Positions 58,069 to 64,000 of a stretch of 64,000 bases of DNA are shown here, one piece after another. Position 1 is the first letter of the stretch. Each line of letters opens with the position of its first letter. The position numbers were made by a program, and so were the translations under genes. Source of the DNA: UTCHB3 sp964371075 (lineage in GTDB: Bacteria; Bacteroidota; Ignavibacteria; Ignavibacteriales; Ignavibacteriaceae); the NCBI GenBank assembly GCA_964371075.1, contig CAYJKN010000002.1, forward strand, positions 372,001 through 436,000. Reading direction: 5' to 3'. Under the pieces are notes generated by a model. The model searched no databases and was not told where the DNA came from. It was given only the letters and a program-made list of their open reading frames with translations.

Positions 58069-59394
58069 ATGAACAAACCTGAACTTCTTCTCCCCGCAGG
58101 AGATTTTGAAAAATTAAAATTTGCATTTCAATATGGTGCTGATGCAGTATATGCAGGGGTGCCGGCATTTTCGCTTCGGGCGAGAGAAAATGATTTTAAA
58201 ATTGATGGTGTAAAAGAGGCAATCGATTACACACATGATCTTGGAAAAAAGATATATCTCACGGTTAATATCTTCCCACATAATGCAAAACTGGAGCCGC
58301 TTAAAAGAGCTATAACTTCGATGGCAGAACTTAAACCGGATGCTTTTATCATGGCGGATCCGGGAGTTATCTATTTTGCAAAAGAGATTTGTCCACAAAT
58401 TCCAATACATCTTTCAACACAGGCCAACAACATAAACTGGGCTTCTGTGAAATTTTGGAAAGAGCAGGGGATATCGAGGATTATCCTTTCACGTGAACTT
58501 TCACTTCGTGAGGTGAAAAAGATTCATGAAATGGTGCCGGATGTTGAGCTTGAGTTTTTTGTTCACGGGTCAATCTGCATGGCTTATTCGGGCAGATGTC
58601 TGCTTTCAAATTATATGTCGTACCGCGATGCAAACCAGGGAACCTGTGCCCACAGTTGTCGCTGGCAGTACAAAGTTTATAAGGGGGAAGAACACAACCC
58701 CGAATTTGAAGTGGTAGCAAATGAAGATGAACTTACCCACGAAGGAGTTTATGATCCCGTTTATAAACCTCTTGAAGGGACTTTTTATCTGGAAGAACAA
58801 CAAAGACCGGGTGAATTTCTCGAGGCAGATGAGGATGAGTTTGGCACATATATTATGAATTCAAGGGATTTGTGTGCAGTTGAATATCTTCAGGAGCTGA
58901 AAGATGCCGGGGTATCGAGTTTTAAAGTAGAGGGACGCTCAAAGTCAATTTATTATGCAGCTTCGGTTGCACGAACCTACAGAAAAGCCATTGATGAGAT
59001 GGAACAGGGGATAAAACCAACATTCGATTATGTAACCGAACTTGCGAAAACTGCAAATCGAGGTTTCATTCCCGGTTTTTTGGTATCAAATCCGAAAGAA
59101 AAAGCTCAGTGGTACGAAAAAAATGTTCAACTTCAGACACATGAATTTGTTGGTGTTATCAGAGAGATGATGCCCGATGGATTGGCAAGAATGGAAGTGA
59201 GAAACAGGATTGAGAAGGGGCAGGAGATCGAGGTATTCTTTCCTGATTTTTCCATGGATTTTACTCAACCAATTGACCTGATGAAAAACAGGAAAGATGA
59301 AGTAGTGGAAGTGGCACACGGCGGAGCCGGGGACATTCTCATTAAACTTGAAAGAGATACCTTTCCGGGCGTTTTGGTTCGGAAAAAAGTTTAA
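58069..59394 (+). CDS. trhP: Peptidase U32-family protein, tRNA 5-hydroxyuridine synthesis (TrhP/YegQ-like)
   Basis: A protein of 441 residues. In E. coli, TrhP (YegQ) helps form 5-hydroxyuridine at the wobble position of tRNAs from a prephenate-derived donor. PELLLPAGDFEKLKFAFQYGADAVYAG (about 3-29) opens the TIM-barrel. The U32 signature with its conserved Cys residues is ELEFFVHGSICMAYSGRCLLSNYMS...NQGTCAHSCRWQY (about 163-205), and SFKVEGRSKSIYYAASVARTYR follows. It has its own spacer upstream and a hairpin downstream. Prephenate, its likely donor, is made by the DAHP synthase/chorismate mutase in this window, but the two are 10 kb apart. Confidence 0.9.
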   Translation: MNKPELLLPAGDFEKLKFAFQYGADAVYAGVPAFSLRARENDFKIDGVKEAIDYTHDLGKKIYLTVNIFPHNAKLEPLKRAITSMAELKPDAFIMADPGVIYFAKEICPQIPIHLSTQANNINWASVKFWKEQGISRIILSRELSLREVKKIHEMVPDVELEFFVHGSICMAYSGRCLLSNYMSYRDANQGTCAHSCRWQYKVYKGEEHNPEFEVVANEDELTHEGVYDPVYKPLEGTFYLEEQQRPGEFLEADEDEFGTYIMNSRDLCAVEYLQELKDAGVSSFKVEGRSKSIYYAASVARTYRKAIDEMEQGIKPTFDYVTELAKTANRGFIPGFLVSNPKEKAQWYEKNVQLQTHEFVGVIREMMPDGLARMEVRNRIEKGQEIEVFFPDFSMDFTQPIDLMKNRKDEVVEVAHGGAGDILIKLERDTFPGVLVRKKV

Positions 59395-59406
59395 TCACAA
59401 AAGTAG

Positions 59407-59432
59407 AGTGGGACCACTAAAATGATCCCACT
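59407..59432. terminator. Hairpin between trhP and the epimerase gene
   Basis: AGTGGGA (59407-59413) pairs with TCCCACT (59426-59432), and the 3' side is followed by ATTTAATTAAAC. It separates two convergent genes and probably terminates both. Confidence 0.65.
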
Positions 59433-59443
59433 ATTTAATTAAA

Positions 59444-60376
59444 CTATTTTTTAATCCCTTTGGCAGCGTCAATGGCAGCTTTTATTCCGTCTCTATAGGT
59501 CGTGGGAGTATAATTAAAAGCTTTTTTGAACTTGTCACTGTAAAAAATGTAATCGTACTTAAATTGGTAACTCATCTCTATCATCGACATTATTGTTGAA
59601 TTAAACAATCCTGCCAAGAATAACATACCATTACCGAGCACCTGAATTTTTGGTTCAACTCCTACAAATCCGGCAGCAATTTTTACCATCTCTTCCCCAG
59701 TTATGGGATTGGATTCAGATGGGGCATGCCATACCTGATTATAAGCCGTTTCAGTGTTTCCGATAAGTGCCGTAGCATACGCAGCATCAGGTGAATAAGT
59801 AAAAGTATGAAGAGCCTTGGGATTGTTTAACCAGTTTGCTTTTTTACCTTTCATCATGTTATCAATAACAAGCAGATTAAAAGCCGAACTTGAAACACCG
59901 GGCCCATAAAAATCGGCACCTCTAATAATCACACCTTGAAGATTTCCATTTTTATACTCTTCGATCAGTTTACTGTCGAGTTTTGCCCTTATCTCACCTT
60001 TTTTACTGCAGGGGTTAAAAGGGGTCTCTTCGGTCATAGGACCATCCACTTTTCCATAAGGATAAACATTGTCAAAAAATACCAGTTTTGCACCTTCTTT
60101 TTTGCATCCCTCTAAAACACTTTCAAACAACCCGGGCCACTGTTCTTGCCAGGTTTTAGTGGTATATTTTAAACCCGCTACCAGGTAAACAATTTCTGAA
60201 CCTTTTATTGCCTCAAGAGTTTGTTCACGGTTTGTAAGGTCTGCATTTAAAATTTCATCTGTTGGATTAACCTTTTTGGCATTCCTGCTTACAATCCTGA
60301 TTTTATCTGTATATTTTTTTAATTCTGAAGCGAGAGGTGTACCAATGGCACCTCCACCACCTAAAATTGTCTGCAT
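59444..60376 (-). CDS. NAD-dependent epimerase/dehydratase-like protein (extended SDR)
   Basis: A protein of 310 residues with a Rossmann fold. The N-terminal TILGGGGAIGTPLASELKKY (about 3-22) is the dinucleotide-binding motif, IVYLVAGLKY lies near 68, and the region around VYPYGKVDGPMTEETPFNPCSKKGEIR (near 103-130) holds a YPYGK variant of the active-site segment. The start at 60376 was chosen because AGGAAAATAAT precedes it. The substrate may be a nucleotide sugar or an NmrA-like ligand; the sequence does not decide. It is convergent with trhP and divergent from sdaA. Confidence 0.82.
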   Translation of the reverse strand: MQTILGGGGAIGTPLASELKKYTDKIRIVSRNAKKVNPTDEILNADLTNREQTLEAIKGSEIVYLVAGLKYTTKTWQEQWPGLFESVLEGCKKEGAKLVFFDNVYPYGKVDGPMTEETPFNPCSKKGEIRAKLDSKLIEEYKNGNLQGVIIRGADFYGPGVSSSAFNLLVIDNMMKGKKANWLNNPKALHTFTYSPDAAYATALIGNTETAYNQVWHAPSESNPITGEEMVKIAAGFVGVEPKIQVLGNGMLFLAGLFNSTIMSMIEMSYQFKYDYIFYSDKFKKAFNYTPTTYRDGIKAAIDAAKGIKK

Positions 60377-60553
60377 ATTATTTTCCTGTGATTGGGGAAT
60401 AAAAATAGAATAAAAACACCTCAACTAATGTAATTGATTTACAAAATAAATTCAACCGTTTTGGGATGAGGACACATTAAATTGTTTAATCGGTAAGGAG
60501 AAGAGTATTAAGTATGTGAATTTGATAATAACTCAAAATCTGTTTCACTCTGA

Positions 60554-60583
60554 TTGAATCGTTGGATGGAATGATTATATTTG
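60554..60583 (+). promoter_or_regulatory. Promoter of the L-serine dehydratase gene
   Basis: TTG at 60554-60556, 19-base spacer, TATATTTG at 60576-60583. It is a full match to the Bacteroidota consensus; the 5' UTR would be about 12-15 bases and contains GAGG. Confidence 0.75.
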
Positions 60584-60602
60584 AGATATAATTTGAGGAA
60601 AA

Positions 60603-61826
60603 ATGGAATCGATCAGAGAAATTTATAGAATTGGATTTGGACCTTCGAGCAGTCACACGATGGGACCACGCAAAGCGGCAGAGATTTTTAAGGCAAGAAA
60701 CAGTGATGCAAAAAGTTTTCGCGTTACGCTTCATGGAAGTCTTGCTGCTACAGGCAGAGGTCACCTGACAGACAAGGCGATTTATGATGTTCTGTCACAC
60801 GAGAAGACAGAACTACTCTGGAAACCGGAAGAGATTTTACCAAAACACCCAAATGCTTTAACTCTTGAATCCCTTGATGAAAATGGTATCGTTTCCGATA
60901 AATGGACTGTTTATTCTGTTGGTGGGGGAACGATAATCGATGATGAACATGATCCCACCGAAACTTCTGTGTACCCATTTACCACCATGAAGGAGATTCT
61001 TGATTGGTGTCGTGAGACAGGCAGATCACTTTGGGAATATGTTGAAGAAATTGAAGGAAAAGAGATTTATGACCATCTTGCCGAAGTTTGGCAGGTTATG
61101 CAGGATGCTATTAAAAACGGACTTGAAGAGGAAGGGATTCTTCCGGGACCATTGAAACTCAGGAGAAAAGCTTCATCATACTTCGTTAAAGCAAAAAATT
61201 ATTCGGGTACTCTTAAAGAAAAAACTTTGATTTTTGCTTATGCTCTTGCAGTGGGTGAAGAAAATGCTGCCGGTGGAAAGATTGTAACAGCACCAACCTG
61301 TGGGTCATGTGGAACGATGCCGGCGATGTTGAAAAGAATGTATGACAGTTTCGACTTTTCAGATCATAAAATCTATCGGGCACTTGCAACAGCAGGTTTG
61401 ATTGGTAATCTTGTAAAAACCAATGCGTCAATATCAGGAGCAAAAGTTGGTTGTCAGGGTGAGATTGGCACTGCATGTGCAATGGCAAGCGCGGCAGCCA
61501 CACAACTGCTCGGCGGAACACCACTTCAGATAGAATATGCTGCAGAGATGGGAATTGAACATCACCTTGGTCTGACCTGTGATCCAATTATGGGACTTGT
61601 TCAGGTTCCTTGTATCGAACGAAATGCTTTTGCAGCCGAAAGAGCGCTGAACACCGCAACATTTTCACTTCTTTCGGACGGGCAACACCTGGTTTCATTT
61701 GATAAGATTGTAAAAACAATGAAACAAACAGGACACGACATCCCCTCAATCTATAAAGAGACTTCCGAGGGCGGGATGGCATTCTTTTATGGTAAAAAAG
61801 AACAAAAACCAAACACTGCCGTTTAG
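60603..61826 (+). CDS. sdaA: L-serine ammonia-lyase (iron-sulfur L-serine dehydratase)
   Basis: A single-chain enzyme of 407 residues that converts L-serine to pyruvate and ammonia. The beta-domain (about 1-140) opens SIREIYRIGFGPSSSHTMGP, which binds serine. The alpha-domain (about 175-400) has TAPTCGSCGTMPAML, GAKVGCQGEIGTACAMASAA and GLTCDPIMGLVQVPCIERN, whose Cys residues provide the [4Fe-4S] ligands. GAGG precedes the start. It ends in a 4-base overlap with the convergent coiled-coil gene. Together with the nearby tryptophanase this suggests amino acid catabolism to pyruvate. Confidence 0.94.
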   Translation: MESIREIYRIGFGPSSSHTMGPRKAAEIFKARNSDAKSFRVTLHGSLAATGRGHLTDKAIYDVLSHEKTELLWKPEEILPKHPNALTLESLDENGIVSDKWTVYSVGGGTIIDDEHDPTETSVYPFTTMKEILDWCRETGRSLWEYVEEIEGKEIYDHLAEVWQVMQDAIKNGLEEEGILPGPLKLRRKASSYFVKAKNYSGTLKEKTLIFAYALAVGEENAAGGKIVTAPTCGSCGTMPAMLKRMYDSFDFSDHKIYRALATAGLIGNLVKTNASISGAKVGCQGEIGTACAMASAAATQLLGGTPLQIEYAAEMGIEHHLGLTCDPIMGLVQVPCIERNAFAAERALNTATFSLLSDGQHLVSFDKIVKTMKQTGHDIPSIYKETSEGGMAFFYGKKEQKPNTAV

Positions 61827-62287
61827 TTTTTGAACTGTGCTGTTTTATCTTTAAGTGTTGATGAATATCGTGTAAAGATTACTTCCATACCTGCAAAGAC
61901 ATCTAAATTCTCTTTATAAATCTGAAGAAGGGTCTTTAGTGTCGTATTCAAATCCGTGGAACAAACTTTATTATAATCATCAAATTTCAGAACAAAACCG
62001 GCATAATCTTTCCTGTAATATTCAATTTTTGTACTGAGATCAGAAGTAATCGCAAGAATTCTCTCTGCAAATTGTTTTCCGTCGAATGATAATTTGTTTT
62101 TGAGCAGAGACTTCTCCTCTCCCTGCAAATGATAGAGTCGGTTCAAGTCAAGTTCAATTTCATCAAATTGATTAATCAACTCTGAATCGTATTCTGCGAG
62201 TCTGTTTCTTAAACTTAACAGTTCATCAACACGCTTCTTTAGCGTCTCTTTGAGCAGGTTCAGTTCTTCCGTAGTTTTGCTCTCCAT
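61823..62287 (-). CDS. Coiled-coil protein of unknown function
   Basis: A protein of 154 residues. Much of it is heptad-like and charged (LNLLKETLKKRVDELLSLRNRL, about 8-29; FDEIELDLNRLYHLQGEEKSLLKNKL, about 41-66), suggesting a long helical coiled coil without a signal peptide or membrane segment. The stop is interlocked with the sdaA stop (TTAG). It begins 143 bases from the divergent tryptophanase gene. No family is recognised; a structural or adaptor role is possible. Confidence 0.65.
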   Translation of the reverse strand: MESKTTEELNLLKETLKKRVDELLSLRNRLAEYDSELINQFDEIELDLNRLYHLQGEEKSLLKNKLSFDGKQFAERILAITSDLSTKIEYYRKDYAGFVLKFDDYNKVCSTDLNTTLKTLLQIYKENLDVFAGMEVIFTRYSSTLKDKTAQFKN

Positions 62288-62357
62288 CCAACATCCATGG
62301 TCAGTTAAAAATCTTTTTTAGCTGTTTTAATCTAATAAAAGTTCTTACGATATTTTC

Positions 62358-62371
62358 ATTGAAATTTCAAT
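62358..62371. promoter_or_regulatory. Palindrome upstream of the tryptophanase gene
   Basis: ATTGAAATTTCAAT, a perfect 14-bp AT-rich palindrome in the divergent spacer, about 60 bases before the start of tnaA. It could be an operator, but AT-rich palindromes also arise by chance here. Confidence 0.3.
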
Positions 62372-62430
62372 AAATTTCGACAAATTTGTTTAGATACTTT
62401 TTATTCTTATGAAAAAGATACGGACGAGAG

Positions 62431-63804
62431 ATGAAAACAATAATTGAACCATTCAAAATTAAAGCAGTTGAGCCAATACGGTTCACCACAAAAGAAGAGA
62501 GAATTAAACTTTTAAAAGAAGCAGGATATAACCCCTTTTCAATCCATGCTGACGATGTGTTAATCGATTTGCTGACAGATAGTGGCACCTCGGCAATGAG
62601 TTCAGAACAATGGGCAGGTATTATGCTGGGTGATGAATCGTATGCCGGTTCAAAGAGCTTTTACAAATTTGATGCAGCTGTTAAGAAAATTACCGGGCTG
62701 AAAAATATTATCCCAACCCATCAGGGAAGAGCTTCAGAGAAGATTCTGTTTACTGTTTTAGGTGGAAAGGGAAAATATTTCTGTAGTAACACACATTTTG
62801 ACACAACCCGTGCAAATGTTGAGTATTCCGGGGCAGAAGCTGTAGATTTTATGACCGAAGTTGGTAAACATCCTGAGATGAAAGCTGATTTTAAGGGGAA
62901 TATGGATACTGAAGCACTTGAAATTTTTATCAAAAAAACAGGTGCAGAGAATATACCGTTGGTATTGATGACAGTTACCAACAATTCCGGTGGAGGACAG
63001 CCTGTTTCGATGCAAAACATCAAAGATACCAGAAAAATTTGTGACAAATATGGAATTCCTTTCTTTTTGGATGCCTGCCGTTTTGCTGAAAATGCATATT
63101 TCATTAAAAGGAGAGAAAAGGGTTACGAAAACAAAACTCCACTTGAGATAGCTCAAGAGATGTTTTCTTATGTTGATGGCTGCACAATGAGCGCAAAAAA
63201 GGACGCTTTTGCAAATATCGGTGGTTTTCTTGCCATGAATGATGATAATATTGCAATGTTGTGCAGAAATCTGTTGATTGTTACTGAAGGTTTTACTACT
63301 TATGGTGGTCTTGCAGGCCGAGACCTTGAAGCGATTGCCCAGGGATTGGTCGAAATTCTGGATGAACACTATCTTGAATACAGGATTAGATCGGTAGAGT
63401 ACCTTGGTGAAAAACTTGTCAATAATAATGTACCAATTCTTGAACCCCCTGGAGGACACGCGATTTATCTCGACGCAATTCGTTTTGCTCCCCAAATCCC
63501 ACAACACCAGTTTCCCGGACAGTCAATTGTGTGTGAACTTTACCTCGAGGGTGGAATTAGAGCCTGTGAAATCGGCAGTGTGATGTTTGGTAAAGATCTT
63601 CCCGATGGCACCCACATTTCACCTGCTATGGAGCTTGTAAGAATGGCAATCCCAAGAAGAGTTTATACACAAAGTCATTTCGATTATATGATCGAGGTGA
63701 TTATTGATGTCTATAATAAAAGAAAAAGTCTTCGTGGAATGAAAATAACAGAGGAAGCTCCGATGTTGAGGCACTTCACAGCGAAATTTGATTATGTGGA
63801 TTAG
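62431..63804 (+). CDS. tnaA: Tryptophanase (beta-eliminating lyase)
   Basis: A PLP enzyme of 457 residues that cleaves L-tryptophan to indole, pyruvate and ammonia. The fold is shared with tyrosine phenol-lyase. The Schiff-base Lys is in SAKKDA (Lys257), with IPTHQGRASE (94-103), TNNSGGGQPVSM (183-194) and YGGLAGRDLEA (291-301). Two positions separate the enzymes: tyrosine phenol-lyase has Thr124 and Arg381 for the phenol hydroxyl, but here they are Asp124 (FDTT) and Ile381 (CEIGS), as in tryptophanase. I therefore favour tryptophanase. There is no Trp-containing tnaC-like leader upstream. The end overlaps the next gene by 11 bases. Confidence 0.88.
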   Translation: MKTIIEPFKIKAVEPIRFTTKEERIKLLKEAGYNPFSIHADDVLIDLLTDSGTSAMSSEQWAGIMLGDESYAGSKSFYKFDAAVKKITGLKNIIPTHQGRASEKILFTVLGGKGKYFCSNTHFDTTRANVEYSGAEAVDFMTEVGKHPEMKADFKGNMDTEALEIFIKKTGAENIPLVLMTVTNNSGGGQPVSMQNIKDTRKICDKYGIPFFLDACRFAENAYFIKRREKGYENKTPLEIAQEMFSYVDGCTMSAKKDAFANIGGFLAMNDDNIAMLCRNLLIVTEGFTTYGGLAGRDLEAIAQGLVEILDEHYLEYRIRSVEYLGEKLVNNNVPILEPPGGHAIYLDAIRFAPQIPQHQFPGQSIVCELYLEGGIRACEIGSVMFGKDLPDGTHISPAMELVRMAIPRRVYTQSHFDYMIEVIIDVYNKRKSLRGMKITEEAPMLRHFTAKFDYVD

Positions 63805-64000
63805 CAAACAACTAAAACTGCAACAAAAATTCGATTTTGATGTCCCCGTCTGGAGATTAGTACTCTCCAACGGGGACTGTCTCCTTGTTGAGGAGAGAGA
63901 TTCCGATAAAAGGGAAGCCTTCTATCATGTTTTTGAATTGGCAACAGGACGGACATTGTTGGATAAATTCAGTCCACCCGATAAATTCTGGAGCGGGGTG
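63794..64000 (+). CDS. Partial hypothetical protein (cut by the window end), DUF4905-like
   Basis: An open frame starts at ATG 63794 inside the end of the tryptophanase gene (11-base overlap) and runs without a stop to the window edge (69 codons seen). It begins MWISKQLKLQQKFDFDVPVW and contains RLVLSNGDCLLVEERDSD, FYHVFELATGR and PDKFWSGV. The pattern of Trp, short strands and EERD resembles DUF4905 proteins of bacteroidetes, a weak inference. Because the 3' end is missing, length and function cannot be judged. The coupled start suggests co-transcription with tnaA. Confidence 0.6.
   Translation, partial: MWISKQLKLQQKFDFDVPVWRLVLSNGDCLLVEERDSDKREAFYHVFELATGRTLLDKFSPPDKFWSGV

Noticed and set aside
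62288..62430. tnaC-like leader peptide before tryptophanase
   Set aside because: The only short frame near there (ATG at about 62406) has no Trp codon and merges into the ribosome binding region of tnaA.
62758..63507. Long antisense frame (249 codons) inside the tryptophanase gene
   Set aside because: It is the opposite strand of a clearly conserved gene, and its translation is Cys- and Phe-rich without a domain.
1..64000. tRNA or rRNA genes, transposases, prophage genes, toxin-antitoxin pairs
   Set aside because: I read the spacers and frames for their motifs and found none that I could support.

Overview
The window looks like a chromosomal segment from a free-living member of the Ignavibacteria/Chlorobi side of the Bacteroidota (FCB) lineage. 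The evidence is low GC with AT-rich spacers, ten secreted proteins ending in a type IX secretion (T9SS) type A sorting domain with the NFPNPFNPST-like signature, a GldA/GldF/GldG-type ABC transporter, a large Oar-like TonB-dependent receptor, a bifunctional DAHP synthase/chorismate mutase, and promoters of the Bacteroidota form TTG-N19/20-TAnnTTTG. No tRNA, rRNA, CRISPR array, insertion sequence or prophage gene was seen. None of the T9SS machinery itself is here, only its cargo.

Layout. 1-4 kb: two paralogous T9SS proteins with near-identical 3' ends and terminators. 4-9 kb: a TonB-like anchored protein, then gldA-gldF-gldG-DUF4340. 9-14.5 kb: a tightly packed housekeeping run (pgeF, EamA transporter, folB, folK, deoxynucleoside kinase, small membrane protein, GT9 glycosyltransferase, Ppx/GppA). 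14.6-18.5 kb: a DUF302 protein and a TonB-dependent receptor. 18.7-24 kb: nfu, asparaginase and sbcD-sbcC. 24-27 kb: a secreted GH57 starch-type enzyme. 27.5-30.3 kb: a three-gene diacetamido-sugar (wlbABC-like) set. 30.8-36.5 kb: a giant beta-helix T9SS protein and an FG-GAP propeller. 36.7-41.4 kb: a LacI-family regulator facing a two-gene T9SS operon (NHL propeller, SGNH hydrolase). 41.5-47.7 kb: leuS-serS-tyrA, then a DAHP synthase/chorismate mutase. 47.8-57.8 kb: T9SS cargo, a histidine kinase/response regulator trio, an MFS transporter and a cupin. 58-64 kb: trhP, an NAD-dependent epimerase-like protein, L-serine dehydratase, a coiled-coil protein, tryptophanase and the start of a truncated gene.

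The most striking item is in the spacer between tyrA and the DAHP synthase/chorismate mutase gene. A 25-codon leader ORF (46473-46550) carries the run F-Y-W-F-Y-F plus a further Trp. It is followed by segments that can form mutually exclusive 1:2, 2:3 (antiterminator) and 3:4 (terminator) pairings, and the terminator sits just before the gene. This reads as ribosome-mediated attenuation sensing all three aromatic amino acids at the entry of the shikimate pathway. A second regulatory circuit is visible at 36.7-41.4 kb. Two perfect 16-bp LacI-type palindromes lie just downstream of a recognisable promoter for the NHL/SGNH operon, and a degenerate copy lies in front of the lacI-family gene. A third oddity is folK, whose conserved first beta-strand can only be included by starting at a rare ATT codon.

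Intergenic regions carry several families of short degenerate repeats (AGGTATTAAGTATTA-like, AATAATCC/AATGCAGT-like, ACGGATT-like, CGGAGAATCAAAGT-like) and a recurrent GCTG...CAGC terminator hairpin. In places these supply the stop codon of the upstream gene.
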